IMG/VR virus record: IMGVR_UViG_3300013101_000016
Span: 1 to 48,241 of that record
DNA length: 48,241 bases
Reading direction: 5' to 3' (one strand)
Origin: a virus
The notes beneath the pieces were generated by a model. It worked only from the letters and a program-made list of their open reading frames with translations, did no database searches and was not told the origin of the DNA. Positions 7,444 to 16,683 of this stretch are shown here, one piece after another (positions within the stretch are counted from its first letter, which is position 1; every line of letters starts with the position of its first letter). Position numbers and translations under genes: made by a program.

Positions 7444-8388
7444 ATGGTAGATAAAATCAATGATCCTACCGCTCAGGGGGCCGCAGTGCTCCCGCCATCT
7501 GATGCTTTGATTAAGGAGACCCCAGTAAATGTCCCGGCATGGCCCGTTGCGCCACCGCCGGGATTCCAAGTGGAACCTCCTACTCAGCAGACAGTCGAGC
7601 CGGTAGTCACAGCAACCCAGCCGGAGGTCCCGGTCGCTCCCCCGTCATGGATTGACGGAGTTGGTGCGCCAGTAGCTCCGCAGTACCAGGCACCGCCGCA
7701 GTATCAGCCCCCGCCGCAGCCTTACCAGCCGCCGCAGGGACCGCCGCAGGACTACACTGCGCCGCCCGCAGCGGTAGGTGGGATGGACCCGAACGATAGG
7801 GCGCTCTATGAGCTTGTCCATCGGCCGGAGGACTGGGTTCGCGGGATGACCAGAACAGAAGTGCAGAACACCGTTGCTCCTGTCATTGGGCAGGTACAAG
7901 AAGCTACTGCGCAGATGCACAACTACATTAAGACGCAGGCTGACGCGAACGAGCGTGCGGCCAAGAACAACGTAAAGGCACTCTATAGCGAAGTTATAAA
8001 TCAGGATGAGACGTACAATTCCAACCCGCAGGTCAAGGCTGAGGTTGATAGAACTATCCAGAATATGCTGGGTAACAGTATCCACGCGGCACGCAATGGT
8101 GACTTCGGGGATGTTTCGCGCATGGCCGCAATGACGCCGCTTGAAGCAAGGGCGACATTGAACGCAATCAAGACCGTACATGGAGAGCTTGGGACCCAGG
8201 TTCTCGCACCACAGGTTGGGACAGCAGTAGTCGAGCGCCCGACCGCAGCGGCACCTGGACCGTCTGTACCGCTTGACGCCGACGAAGAGGCAGCAATTGC
8301 ATGGCGTGAGCGCGTAGACCCGACATTCAGAGCCCGCTATATCGATGCCAAGAAAGTCGCACTACAACGTGGCGACTGGCAGTTTTAG
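7444..8388 (+). CDS. Scaffolding protein, putative, 314 aa
   Basis: AGGAGG lies a few bases before the ATG. The N-terminal third is disordered and very rich in Pro and Gln (residues 75-110, PPQYQPPPQPYQPPQGPPQD). The C-terminal part is helical (about 135-225, with NTVAPVIGQVQEATAQMHNY). A disordered N terminus followed by coiled coil, placed between portal and capsid genes, is typical of head scaffolds, which shape the prohead and leave before DNA fills it. No sequence family is recognised, so the role rests on context. Confidence 0.65.
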   Translation: MVDKINDPTAQGAAVLPPSDALIKETPVNVPAWPVAPPPGFQVEPPTQQTVEPVVTATQPEVPVAPPSWIDGVGAPVAPQYQAPPQYQPPPQPYQPPQGPPQDYTAPPAAVGGMDPNDRALYELVHRPEDWVRGMTRTEVQNTVAPVIGQVQEATAQMHNYIKTQADANERAAKNNVKALYSEVINQDETYNSNPQVKAEVDRTIQNMLGNSIHAARNGDFGDVSRMAAMTPLEARATLNAIKTVHGELGTQVLAPQVGTAVVERPTAAAPGPSVPLDADEEAAIAWRERVDPTFRARYIDAKKVALQRGDWQF

Positions 8389-8399
8389 GAGGATAACTC

Positions 8400-8927
8400 A
8401 TGGGAACAATTAAATCGCATCTTCCGAGCGTAGAAGATTGGCTCAAGGAAGACCTTATTAGTTCAGCGGGGACCAAAGGGTGGAACCCGCTTCAAGACTT
8501 GCCGAGATTGCTTTGGGAAAAGATCCCGGACCTCAGACAGTTTAAGATCGGATTCTGCTCTGAGGCCGACATACCGATTTGGAAAACCATAGGGTGGGCT
8601 CACATGAGGCGAGACCACTTTGAGGTTGAGAACTTTAACCAGGCCATTGGCCTCGGACTTGGGCTTGACGACTCTGGCGGCATTATCAAACATGGTGAGA
8701 ATTACCTGATGATCATGCCCAAGGAGTATCGCAAGCGCGTGCAGGCGAAGAGGGACGAAATCTTTGAGGACTCGTATAAGCGCATGAGCGAAAGAACTGG
8801 GACCATCGTTGACCGCAACGACCCCCAGAGCGAGGAAATGCTTGAGGACGCTGAGAAGTTTGATTACGGTCTCAAGGAGGAACAGTTCTCTGCTGGCCCT
8901 GCACCCAAGAAGCGAGGAAAGGCCTAG
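8400..8927 (+). CDS. Hypothetical head-region protein, 175 aa
   Basis: AGGAGG upstream (about 8389-8394) supports the ATG. The protein has a globular N-terminal part (residues 1-105; it begins MGTIKSHLPSVEDWLKEDL) and a charged helical C terminus (MPKEYRKRVQAKRDEIFEDS) ending in a basic tail (APKKRGKA). It sits between scaffold and capsid genes, so a head role is likely. No family is recognised. Confidence 0.65.
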   Translation: MGTIKSHLPSVEDWLKEDLISSAGTKGWNPLQDLPRLLWEKIPDLRQFKIGFCSEADIPIWKTIGWAHMRRDHFEVENFNQAIGLGLGLDDSGGIIKHGENYLMIMPKEYRKRVQAKRDEIFEDSYKRMSERTGTIVDRNDPQSEEMLEDAEKFDYGLKEEQFSAGPAPKKRGKA

Positions 8928-8939
8928 AAAGAATAGACA

Positions 8940-9464
8940 ATGGCAGTTACTACCTTGTCGGGGAGCGACCCCCGTCAACCCAAAATCTACCGTGGCGGCA
9001 CTCAGGTAACTGAGATGCAGTACGGTTCGAATGTGGAGATGGATAATGGCACTTTTGCCATAGGCAATTTTGTGTACTCCGTGGCTGACACGAACATCAT
9101 CACCGTCTCCGACAGCGATACTAAAATTCTCGGCCTCGCCGGGAAGGCTAGTTCTGCTGCCGCAACCGGCGCACTCTCCATCCCAGTTCAGCTTATTCTT
9201 CCTGGTGATATGCTTATGATCCAGGTTGAGGATGGCAGTGGGAACGTTGAGGCGTCTGACACCACCTGTGTGGTCGGCAACTCATATGCTATTAAAGACT
9301 ACGCAGCAAACACTCCTTCTCGGATTGACAGCGCCAGCGCTGGCACCGAGGAGCAGTTCGTTTACCTCGGCCCCGTCTACGATGCGGCTGGAGACTCAAG
9401 TTATTGGGGCTGGTTCAGTCCTGATATCGTCGGAACCTATATCCAGACTGCGGACGGGAACTAA
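8940..9464 (+). CDS. Putative capsid decoration protein, 174 aa
   Basis: The protein is rich in beta-prone residues, small residues and threonine/serine (LAGKASSAAATGALSIPVQL around residues 62-81), with a barrel-like pattern. It lies immediately before the major capsid gene, where decoration or stabilising proteins are usually encoded. The ribosome site (AAAGAA) is weak. Its stop lies two bases before the capsid start. A decoration role is inferred from context and composition only. Confidence 0.55.
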   Translation: MAVTTLSGSDPRQPKIYRGGTQVTEMQYGSNVEMDNGTFAIGNFVYSVADTNIITVSDSDTKILGLAGKASSAAATGALSIPVQLILPGDMLMIQVEDGSGNVEASDTTCVVGNSYAIKDYAANTPSRIDSASAGTEEQFVYLGPVYDAAGDSSYWGWFSPDIVGTYIQTADGN

Positions 9465-9466
9465 TA

Positions 9467-10369
9467 ATGAATAACACTTTTACGTTTGCTAAGTCCGTCG
9501 CCCTTGTTGACTACATGGACCCCTTCCGTCAGAAGGAGTCCCAGGTCACTTGGAACCACGCTGCGATTAGCTCGACCAAGAGCACGAATCGTGCAACTGA
9601 GAAGGTCTTCTCGTTCAGCGGGCTGCCTGCCGCGCAACAGACTAAGGAATTGCAGAGCATCTTCTACTCCGACATGGGCGAGCAGGCGGCGACCACGTTC
9701 ACCGTCAACAAGTTCACGCTGGCTACGATGTTCTCCCACGAGTTCCTCAAGGACTCTTGGCATCTGCCCGATATGATGAAGGAGGCTGGCGCTGCCGCAG
9801 GCGAGTCCCACTCCTTCATTCTTGACCAGGCGATGGCCGCTCCGCTTAACCGTGCGTTCAATAGCTCCTACACCATGTATGATGATGTCGAGCTTTGTGG
9901 TACGCACACCATGGCCGATGGCACTAGCTACGACAACGATCTTGCGCCAGCCTCTCTGACGTATGATAACGTCTGGCTCGCCGTCAACCACTTTGAGACC
10001 GCTCCCGTGTCTCATTCCGGCATCTACCTGGCCGACAAGCCCGACTGCCTCGTGTACCACCCCTCGAAAGAGAAAGAGGTACAGGCAATCCTGAAGTCCA
10101 CGTTAGAGCCTGGTACTGCGGACAACGACAAGAACACCTTGCAGAGCTACAGCTTGAAGGCCGTTCCTAACCGTTTCCTCAGCACCACGACCAACTGGTT
10201 CCTCACCGGGACTCGGTTCAAGAACGACTTCATCCGTATCGTGCGTGAGCCCGTGAACACCGCGACCCAGGATGACTTCGACAGGATGGGCATGAAGTTC
10301 CGTAGCTACCAGCGGTTCGCTGTTGGTATCCGTGACTTCCTGTGGATCGTCGGGAACCCCGGAGCGTAG
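9467..10369 (+). CDS. Major capsid protein, 300 aa
   Basis: A protein of 300 residues with the features of an HK97-fold shell protein: an N-terminal arm (MNNTFTFAKSVALVDYMDPF), a spine-helix region (HEFLKDSWHLPDMMKEAGAA, about residues 90-109), a peripheral domain with the long helix LDQAMAAPLNRAFNSS, and a C-terminal region ending FLWIVGNPGA. It lies after scaffold and decoration genes and before a hairpin that may limit readthrough. Hundreds of copies form the head. The ribosome site (GGGAACTAATA) is modest, so coupling with the previous gene may matter. Confidence 0.8.
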   Translation: MNNTFTFAKSVALVDYMDPFRQKESQVTWNHAAISSTKSTNRATEKVFSFSGLPAAQQTKELQSIFYSDMGEQAATTFTVNKFTLATMFSHEFLKDSWHLPDMMKEAGAAAGESHSFILDQAMAAPLNRAFNSSYTMYDDVELCGTHTMADGTSYDNDLAPASLTYDNVWLAVNHFETAPVSHSGIYLADKPDCLVYHPSKEKEVQAILKSTLEPGTADNDKNTLQSYSLKAVPNRFLSTTTNWFLTGTRFKNDFIRIVREPVNTATQDDFDRMGMKFRSYQRFAVGIRDFLWIVGNPGA

Positions 10370-10389
10370 CTCTGACCATTAACAGTTAT

Positions 10390-10414
10390 CCGGCCTTAAC
10401 CGAGTTAGGGCCGG
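10390..10414 (+). terminator. Hairpin after the major capsid gene
   Basis: An 11-bp stem (CCGGCCTTAAC pairing with GTTAGGGCCGG, one G-T pair) closes a 3-base CGA loop. It is followed by TTGCTT rather than a clean T run, so it may be a partial terminator or an RNA-end stabiliser that sets capsid mRNA levels against downstream genes. Confidence 0.6.
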
Positions 10415-10483
10415 GTTGCTTCACAGTGCCCCATGGCTTGTCTCGGCACGCTGTACCGGAAGGGCGGGGCGAAAGGAATTACA

Positions 10484-11449
10484 ATGACTACAGTTAAAGA
10501 TGGCCTCTATCAGTATGGTGGAGTGCCCGTTGGTGGCCTGCTCTCGCAGGGCAAGGCATACCATATCAAGCCCCGCACCGGCGCATCCGGTGGCGGCGGT
10601 TTGAAGCTCAATGATGCAATCTCTACCGTGTCGGGCGCACACGCGCTCATGACGGCAGACCAGAACGACGTTGCGTACTTCTATTCCGAGGACAACTCGG
10701 CGTCTGGTTGCACTGATTACCAGTCCAGCGCTCTCACCTGGAGCAAGGACTGTACCCATCTTGTCGGTGTGAACTCTGGTGGGATCATGGGCCAGCGCTC
10801 TCGAATCGCCCAGCTTTCCACTGCTACCGCAGTTACTCCCCTGGTTACTTGGAGCGCCAGCGGCGGCTCAATGAGCGGAATACATATCTTCCACGGGGTG
10901 GCCGATGCTACCTCGAAACAGTGCTTCTCAGTTACCGGAGAGCGTAACTACTTCTCGCGCTGCCACTTCGCTGGAATTGGTAATACCCTAATGGACGTGG
11001 CGACTGCCGCATCACTTGTTGTCTCTGGTGATGAGAACTTGTTTGAGGATTGCGTGATCGGTCTTGATACTATCGGGCGCGGCTCTGCTGCTAACTCGGA
11101 GATCTTGTTTACAGGCCAGGCAACCCGCAACGTGTTCCGTAGATGCATTGTGCCTACATTCGCTGATGCGAATACTCATCAGTTTATTATCGCAGGGGCA
11201 AGCTCTCTCGACCGCTACGCGCTGTTCGAGGATTGCTTGTTCGTCAACCCTGTTGACTCAACTGCCACCTCCATGACAGAGGCTATTGATGCCAGTGCCA
11301 GCGCAGGTGGTTCAATCATCCTTCGGAACTGCACTCTCGTTGGTGCTGCCGACTGGGAGGCGAACGTTGAGTCGGGGATCACCCTCATCGACGGTGCTGC
11401 GCCTACCAATAACACTTCCGGCCTCGCGGTTAACGTCGAAGCCACCTAA
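10484..11449 (+). CDS. Parallel beta-helix virion protein, 321 aa
   Basis: GAAAGGAATTACA before ATG 10484 gives a good start; an in-frame extension to 10433 lacks a ribosome site. The C-terminal two thirds contain repeated rungs in which short strands end in N/E-x-F-x-x-C turns (ENLFEDCVIG, RNVFRRCIVP, YALFEDCLFV, SIILRNCTLVG at about residues 188-300). This is the signature of a right-handed parallel beta-helix, common in capsid-attached fibres and tailspikes. No catalytic triad is evident. It lies just after the capsid gene between two hairpins, so a surface decoration or fibre attached to the head is a reasonable guess. Confidence 0.65.
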   Translation: MTTVKDGLYQYGGVPVGGLLSQGKAYHIKPRTGASGGGGLKLNDAISTVSGAHALMTADQNDVAYFYSEDNSASGCTDYQSSALTWSKDCTHLVGVNSGGIMGQRSRIAQLSTATAVTPLVTWSASGGSMSGIHIFHGVADATSKQCFSVTGERNYFSRCHFAGIGNTLMDVATAASLVVSGDENLFEDCVIGLDTIGRGSAANSEILFTGQATRNVFRRCIVPTFADANTHQFIIAGASSLDRYALFEDCLFVNPVDSTATSMTEAIDASASAGGSIILRNCTLVGAADWEANVESGITLIDGAAPTNNTSGLAVNVEAT

Positions 11450-11460
11450 TCAGAAGTAAT

Positions 11461-11478
11461 GGGGGGCGCAAGCCCCCC
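11461..11478 (+). terminator. Perfect 7-bp hairpin with GCAA tetraloop
   Basis: GGGGGGC, loop GCAA, GCCCCCC. The loop is of the stable GNRA class. No T run follows (GTTGCAATT), so it may act as a weak terminator or protect the 3' end of the upstream message. Confidence 0.6.
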
Positions 11479-11496
11479 GTTGCAATTGGAGTTTAC

Positions 11497-11724
11497 ATGC
11501 CCCACAGCCTAGAACTTTATGTAGAAGCAGGGGACGGGCACCCAGCGTGGGGTGTTCTCCACATTGAAACGGAACTCTCTGTAATAGAGTTCCAGAAAGA
11601 AGCTGAAAAAGAAAAGTGGATTGTAGTCCAATGCTGCCGAGGGAAGAAATGCATCTTGCAAGCAGAGAAGGTGTGGAGAATTCAGGAAGCAAACTTCGAC
11701 GTGTATGATCCAAGTGAGGAATAA
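11497..11724 (+). CDS. Hypothetical protein, 75 aa
   Basis: TTGGAG lies upstream of the ATG. The protein is compact with a beta strand start (SLELYVEAGDGHPAWGVLHI), a charged helix and two adjacent cysteines (QCCRGKKC). It directly abuts the next start codon (TAA then ATG). No family recognised; context suggests a minor structural or assembly role. Confidence 0.55.
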   Translation: MPHSLELYVEAGDGHPAWGVLHIETELSVIEFQKEAEKEKWIVVQCCRGKKCILQAEKVWRIQEANFDVYDPSEE

Positions 11725-12120
11725 ATGAGTATTCAAAAAACTAATCATCCAGTAATCCAGGCTGCGGTTGCTGTTCCGGTGCTAAAGACGGCCAGCGCGC
11801 GCACCGAGTGGTATGATCTCAATGGGTGGACGGATAAGGTCGTTTCGTACGACATCACCGACTCCGCAACAGTTGACATTAATATAACAATGGAGGTAAG
11901 CCCGCAGGGTGCGCACGAGCTTAACGCCAAGACGTGTACAACGAAGGATTACACCTCGGTGCAAATCGTTCAAACTCACACTGCCGAGGTCCTGGTGCGT
12001 GTGGACTCAGATGATGTAGACGACCTGAAACACCCAATTCGGTCAGCGCGGTTCTTCCTCGAAAATGACGAGGGGAATACCACATCGACGTTTAACGTAT
12101 GGGTTGAGGGCTGGAGCTAA
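11725..12120 (+). CDS. Hypothetical virion-region protein, 131 aa
   Basis: GAGGAA precedes the ATG. The protein is predicted beta-rich (EWYDLNGWTDKVVSYDITDS, then DINITMEVSPQ and RSARFFLEND), resembling a small beta-sandwich. It lies in the block between capsid and fibre genes and overlaps the next start by one base. No specific family is recognised. Confidence 0.55.
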   Translation: MSIQKTNHPVIQAAVAVPVLKTASARTEWYDLNGWTDKVVSYDITDSATVDINITMEVSPQGAHELNAKTCTTKDYTSVQIVQTHTAEVLVRVDSDDVDDLKHPIRSARFFLENDEGNTTSTFNVWVEGWS

Positions 12121-13157
12121 TGCCTTCGCTGATGCCCCTTCTGCATGAAGTGGTTGTCGGCGGTGGTCCAGCTCCAGTATACGAGATAACCGGGAACATA
12201 GTAGACGACAATACTGATCCGGTATCCGGGGCTACTGTCACCCTTACTGGTGATGCCTCCGACAGCACAACCACTGACGGTAGCGGAGACTATGAGTTTC
12301 TTCTTCTCCCTGATGGGAGCTATACTGTAACTCCGACTAAGACAGATGAGACATTTACCCCAGCCAGCAGAAATGTTACAGTATCAGGGTCGTCTCAGAC
12401 AGCAGACTTCGAGCAGGACGCTGCGACGTTCGCCGCGTTCGAGGTCAACTTCATTGACATGACTGATGGGGAACTCCCAACCAATGGCGAGGTCACAGAT
12501 CCTACCCATCCGACCCCAACGGTGAGTACAATACTTGTCCAGAGTATAGACAATAAGGAGCTTAGCGGAGGGTATAATAGAACACTGCTAATTGCGGGGG
12601 ACGATGCCAATTCACCGTCCTACACATGGGATGTCAGGGACTTTGGCAACGGCCTCGACCTTCCTCCAGATGGATTCAAAATTCAGGCATATGTCACTAC
12701 CAAGCCATCAGGCGACACAAGAGAGTTTGGATTGCATGTGTCTGCGACAAAGATAAATGGCACGCTAATAGCAACTGTAGAAGATGACAATGATGGACTT
12801 TTTTGGGCGCATACTGGAAGTGCCTCTGACTCAACGTCGAAGTTTGGGTACAGAACTGAAAACACGACAGTTAAGACCATAGACCAAACGGATTCTCCAT
12901 CTGGCAAGGGGACATGGTGGTATAGATACCACCTCCAATACACAGCTAGCGGTAAAACGGGAGACATGTCGTGGTTCAAGATTTCTGATTCTAGTACTGA
13001 TCCAATACCACAGCAGACAGTTGTGCCAACAATTGAAAACATGAGATATATTACATTTGTTAGGTGGCCCAACGGGTATGGTCAGGATCTAATTCTTCAC
13101 AGCTTTTGGGTTGGGAATATAACAGATGACTGGCCCGCCAACAGGACGCTTGTGTAA
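12120..13157 (+). CDS. Virion surface protein with a Cna-B/carboxypeptidase-regulatory-like domain, 345 aa
   Basis: Residues about 18-100 match the carboxypeptidase-regulatory or Cna-B style beta-sandwich: YEITGNIVDD, PVSGATVTLTG, TTDGSGDYEFLLLPDGSY, TVTPTKTDETFTP, RNVTVSG. Such domains often sit on phage surface proteins and bind host surface polymers or extend stalks. Residues about 110-345 form a second beta-rich domain, possibly lectin-like (KGTWWYRYHLQYTASGKTGD). The ATG overlaps the previous stop. A role in adsorption or head decoration is inferred. Confidence 0.6.
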   Translation: MPSLMPLLHEVVVGGGPAPVYEITGNIVDDNTDPVSGATVTLTGDASDSTTTDGSGDYEFLLLPDGSYTVTPTKTDETFTPASRNVTVSGSSQTADFEQDAATFAAFEVNFIDMTDGELPTNGEVTDPTHPTPTVSTILVQSIDNKELSGGYNRTLLIAGDDANSPSYTWDVRDFGNGLDLPPDGFKIQAYVTTKPSGDTREFGLHVSATKINGTLIATVEDDNDGLFWAHTGSASDSTSKFGYRTENTTVKTIDQTDSPSGKGTWWYRYHLQYTASGKTGDMSWFKISDSSTDPIPQQTVVPTIENMRYITFVRWPNGYGQDLILHSFWVGNITDDWPANRTLV

Positions 13158-13161
13158 TAAC

Positions 13162-13449
13162 ATGACACTTAACAGAGACATAGGCATAAAAGAGATAATC
13201 GGCGTGTTCGTTCTCATTGGTGCTATCTATGGTGGGATCATTGGGATCGCATCCATAGCAAGTACGGTATCATTGAAGCAGATCGACGAACACACGATTG
13301 TAACAGAGCAGAAGCACGTTGATCAGTTCAACGAGCTAAGATCGGAACAGGCTCTCATGCAAACTGATGTGGCAGTTACGAAAGAGCGCGTCAAGACCAT
13401 GGGTGAAGACATAACTGAAATCAAAGAAATGCTAAGGGATGCTCGATAG
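13162..13449 (+). CDS. Membrane-anchored coiled-coil protein, 95 aa (holin-like or haemolysin XhlA-like)
   Basis: Residues 12-36 form a hydrophobic membrane segment (EIIGVFVLIGAIYGGIIGIA), followed by a charged amphipathic helix (about 48-95). A membrane helix next to a coiled coil is seen in XhlA-type proteins and some holin partners. ATG 13162 is preferred because upstream codons lie within the previous gene and lack a ribosome site. Its stop overlaps the GTG start of the fibre gene. It is distant from the lysis genes, so a structural or adsorption-related membrane role is also possible. Confidence 0.5.
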   Translation: MTLNRDIGIKEIIGVFVLIGAIYGGIIGIASIASTVSLKQIDEHTIVTEQKHVDQFNELRSEQALMQTDVAVTKERVKTMGEDITEIKEMLRDAR

Positions 13450-16400
13450 TGACTGACTTTGTTCGTGCCCCGTCAAAGGGCTCGCTCCTTACGATGCTTA
13501 AGAAGGCTAGGGAAATTGACTCCAAGCTTCTAAGCAAGCTCTTTGATGGAGTTATGTTCAAGGGCGAGTACCAGGCCGGTATAGAGCAACAGATAGTAAC
13601 TGTGATCAATAACGGATCTGGTAGCGGAGGTCCGGTAAACATAAACCACCGAGACACAAAGTACTTGTTGGATGATGACCACAAACAGTACCTGTTGCTA
13701 ACTGCTGGGTCTGGCAGGCCGCTTACTGGCGACCTATACCTTGAAGGATCAAATCCATACCTTGTGATGCGTGACGCTGATGGTGACTCAGGTTCTCACT
13801 TTATCCTCGTTGACACAGCTACTGAAACTGGCTCGATAACAAAGACGACAGCAACCGGCGACTCATCAATAACCATGGATGCGAAGCCCTCAGACGGAGT
13901 AAGCGAAGCCAAGTTTAGAATGTTCCGTGGCACAGATACAACTGGCGAGAACAGCGGACTGTATATCCACCTTGGCAATAACAGCGATACCGAACAGCAC
14001 ATACTGTACGCTAAGGGTGGTGCGGACTTCTGCCGGGACAGCGGGTGGGTTTCCGTGGACGGCGACGACGTTGTAACAGCCTCCCGCTGGCTACAGAACG
14101 GATTCCCGGATTCGACCGAGGTTAGCATATCATGGGATGACGGCACGCGCACGCTGACCCTCGACTCCGTTGGGGCTAGCTTCAACTACTACCTGTCTGG
14201 CGTGCTGTACAACGAGACCGGTGCATTAACTGCCACCATCCCGAGCGTCGGCGTTGGGGACGAAGAGGGGTTATGGGTATTCTACCTTGATTCAGAGGGG
14301 TCAATGACCGCTGCCCTTAACCCATCTGAGTCTGACATTGACACTGTCATAGAAGATTATGCCATTGTTGCCTACGTCCAATGGGATGACACCAACCTTG
14401 ACGGAAGGCTCATGTATGAGGTTCATGGGTCCAGAATGTCGCCAGCTACTCACCACTGGATTCACGATAACATGGGGGCTCAGTACAAGGAGGGGATGGC
14501 GCTATCGGACTTTGTTATAAGCACCGGTAGCGATGACGAGGATGCGCAATTTAGTATAGCTGCTGGTGAGTTCTATGACGAGGATATCGAGCATGACCTC
14601 GCAGCCTTCCTTAAAACTGAGGGCGTAGAGATATGGTATCTCGACGGCTCTGACTGGCGCTGGGGCGAGACCGTCCTCACCGGCACCGACTTTAACATTA
14701 AGGTCGCCGGAAGCGGAAGGATGGCGTGGAATAGCTCGGGCTCGCAGGTTGAGGCAGACGCAAACAAGTATGTGCTGTGCCACATCTTTGCAACCAACAT
14801 AACAGACGATGCCGGTGCTGGCCCGCTGTACATATCAATCCAGGGGCAGGCAGTATACAACACAAAGGCGCTGGCTAGAGAGGGAGCGGATTCCGAGATC
14901 AACAATCTCGTGTATGGCACGCTCCCGCTGCAAGAGGTTATACCTGTTGCCACTGTGATTTTCCAGACGGGGAATTATTCCAACAAGGTTAAGAGCCGGG
15001 TGGTAACAACCGATTCCGGAGACAACTGGGTTGATTGGCGCTCTAGTGACTTAAAGTCAACAGGCGGGACCATTAACGATCATGGCTCTCTCGCCGGGTT
15101 GGAAGATGACGATCATCAGTTGTATCTCCTTGCGTCAGACGCTACAGACCGCGCCACCTTTGCCTCCAACTGGACCGACCTGACTGATGGTGGCGATACT
15201 GCGTTGCACATCCATGACGCCAGGTACTATACTGAGACCGAGATAGACAACTCGCTTGCTCTGTACCTCCCGCTGACAGCATCGCACACTGCGCCGCTCA
15301 CAGGCGATCTTTACATTGAGTCTGCTTCTGCCCCCTCGCTGTTCCTTGACAAGAGTGGGAGCGATACAGACTTCACATTCTTCCAGAACAACGGAGCAGG
15401 AACTACAAACTTCGGGACCAGGACTGCTACTGGAGATACCAACGTATCTATTTACACCATCACTGGAGACGGAGCGGGTGATGGATACGTTAGCATTTTC
15501 GGAGGAACCAGCACAACTGGAGACAACTTTTTCAGGCTGTATACTGGGCAGGCAGGCTCAGCCGTACAGCACATGTTTGATTGTAGTGGCGGCAACGTAG
15601 AACTTTGCAAGGTCGGCGGGTACGTCACCATTGAAGAGGGCAACCTTCTCATAGACAAGACATCTGGCCCGCAGCTTCAACTCAGGGAAGCGGCTAGCGC
15701 GACAAGCTATTCGGTTGTGACAGACCTTGGTGATACACTTTACATTCAGAAGATTGAGCCGACCGGGGCAATAATCGGCCTCGTGCCTGTTCCTGCGGAT
15801 AATAGCTCTGATGCCGAGATCCACCTCTTCAACGGTTCAGCTACGACCGGCGACGTCATGCTCAAAATCTACGAGGGGGATGCTGCGCCGCTTGTTCAGC
15901 ACCTATTCTATGGGTCTGGCAACGCAGAGCTTTGCAAGGTTGCTGGGTCGCTAACGGTAGGAGGAACAACCGTGTCTCTCGTCGGGCATACGCACGATGA
16001 TAGGTACTACACCGAGACCGAGATCGATACAGCCCTTGATCTGTACCTTCCGCTTACTGCCGGAGCGGGGCAGCCACTAACCGGCGATCTTCATGTGGAA
16101 GATGGCTCATCCAATGATCAGCACACGCTTGCCGCATCAGCAACCGGAGACGCCAACCTATGCATACAGGGCGGCCAGGTTACAATCGGCGGTACCGGTG
16201 GCACTCAATTGCTAACTGTAGTAGACGGCGCTCTCGGAGTTAGTAACGGCTGGGCCTTCCGAGGGCAGAACAACGGGGGAACCTACATTGATCTGCTCAA
16301 GGTTGAGTCTGGTGGGTACAGAGTCCTCATGGGCACCACTGGTGCCAGGATGAAGCTACTGTCGAACGACTCAGCGCTGTACCCAGTGCCAACGTCTGCG

Positions 16401-16526
16401 GTGTCAGACGCTAACCATAACAACGGATTCATGACATTTTGGGTTGACGAGAGCGGAAATACAATAAACTTTAAGGTAAAATACAGCGGTGGAACTGTTA
16501 AGTCTGGATCTGTCGCACTAACATAG
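13449..16526 (+). CDS. Tail fibre protein with internal repeats, 1025 aa
   Basis: A long, Gly/Thr/Asp-rich, beta-prone protein. The N-terminal 60 residues form an anchor-like helical part (LTMLKKAREIDSKLLSKLFD). A module of the type YLPLTAGxGxPLTGDLYIE appears about residues 77-100, 600-630 and 860-885; two copies are preceded by HxHDxRYYTETEID, a phage-fibre motif. A further unit with TTGD/TTGE and QHxxxxxG recurs near 160, 690 and 800. This points to a trimeric stalk with repeated bead domains. Start GTG 13449 shares bases with the preceding stop. No C-terminal chaperone domain or spike enzyme is recognised. Confidence 0.8.
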   Translation: MTDFVRAPSKGSLLTMLKKAREIDSKLLSKLFDGVMFKGEYQAGIEQQIVTVINNGSGSGGPVNINHRDTKYLLDDDHKQYLLLTAGSGRPLTGDLYLEGSNPYLVMRDADGDSGSHFILVDTATETGSITKTTATGDSSITMDAKPSDGVSEAKFRMFRGTDTTGENSGLYIHLGNNSDTEQHILYAKGGADFCRDSGWVSVDGDDVVTASRWLQNGFPDSTEVSISWDDGTRTLTLDSVGASFNYYLSGVLYNETGALTATIPSVGVGDEEGLWVFYLDSEGSMTAALNPSESDIDTVIEDYAIVAYVQWDDTNLDGRLMYEVHGSRMSPATHHWIHDNMGAQYKEGMALSDFVISTGSDDEDAQFSIAAGEFYDEDIEHDLAAFLKTEGVEIWYLDGSDWRWGETVLTGTDFNIKVAGSGRMAWNSSGSQVEADANKYVLCHIFATNITDDAGAGPLYISIQGQAVYNTKALAREGADSEINNLVYGTLPLQEVIPVATVIFQTGNYSNKVKSRVVTTDSGDNWVDWRSSDLKSTGGTINDHGSLAGLEDDDHQLYLLASDATDRATFASNWTDLTDGGDTALHIHDARYYTETEIDNSLALYLPLTASHTAPLTGDLYIESASAPSLFLDKSGSDTDFTFFQNNGAGTTNFGTRTATGDTNVSIYTITGDGAGDGYVSIFGGTSTTGDNFFRLYTGQAGSAVQHMFDCSGGNVELCKVGGYVTIEEGNLLIDKTSGPQLQLREAASATSYSVVTDLGDTLYIQKIEPTGAIIGLVPVPADNSSDAEIHLFNGSATTGDVMLKIYEGDAAPLVQHLFYGSGNAELCKVAGSLTVGGTTVSLVGHTHDDRYYTETEIDTALDLYLPLTAGAGQPLTGDLHVEDGSSNDQHTLAASATGDANLCIQGGQVTIGGTGGTQLLTVVDGALGVSNGWAFRGQNNGGTYIDLLKVESGGYRVLMGTTGARMKLLSNDSALYPVPTSAVSDANHNNGFMTFWVDESGNTINFKVKYSGGTVKSGSVALT

Positions 16527-16536
16527 GGAGGTCGAG

Positions 16537-16683
16537 ATGACATTCGAAGAGAGAATTAAACAGTTGGATGTAGAGAAGGAACATCTTATCGCTCAGTTGA
16601 ACGCCATGATTGGGAAACAAGCGGTGCTTGCTGAGTTGATTGAGGAGCGTGACAACTTCGAACTGGAGACTGAGGAGGACTAA
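16537..16683 (+). CDS. Small coiled-coil protein after the tail fibre, 48 aa
   Basis: GGGAGG lies 6 bases before the ATG, and the product is entirely heptad-like and charged (MTFEERIKQLDVEKEHLIAQ, then EERDNFELETEED). It lies between the fibre gene and the next structural gene and overlaps the latter by one base (TAATG). Its position suggests a fibre chaperone or a small assembly factor, but nothing in the sequence proves this. Confidence 0.6.
   Translation: MTFEERIKQLDVEKEHLIAQLNAMIGKQAVLAELIEERDNFELETEED

Noticed and set aside
13449-16526. Diversity-generating retroelement target in the tail fibre
   Set aside because: No reverse transcriptase gene and no template-like repeat of the fibre 3' end are present in the window.
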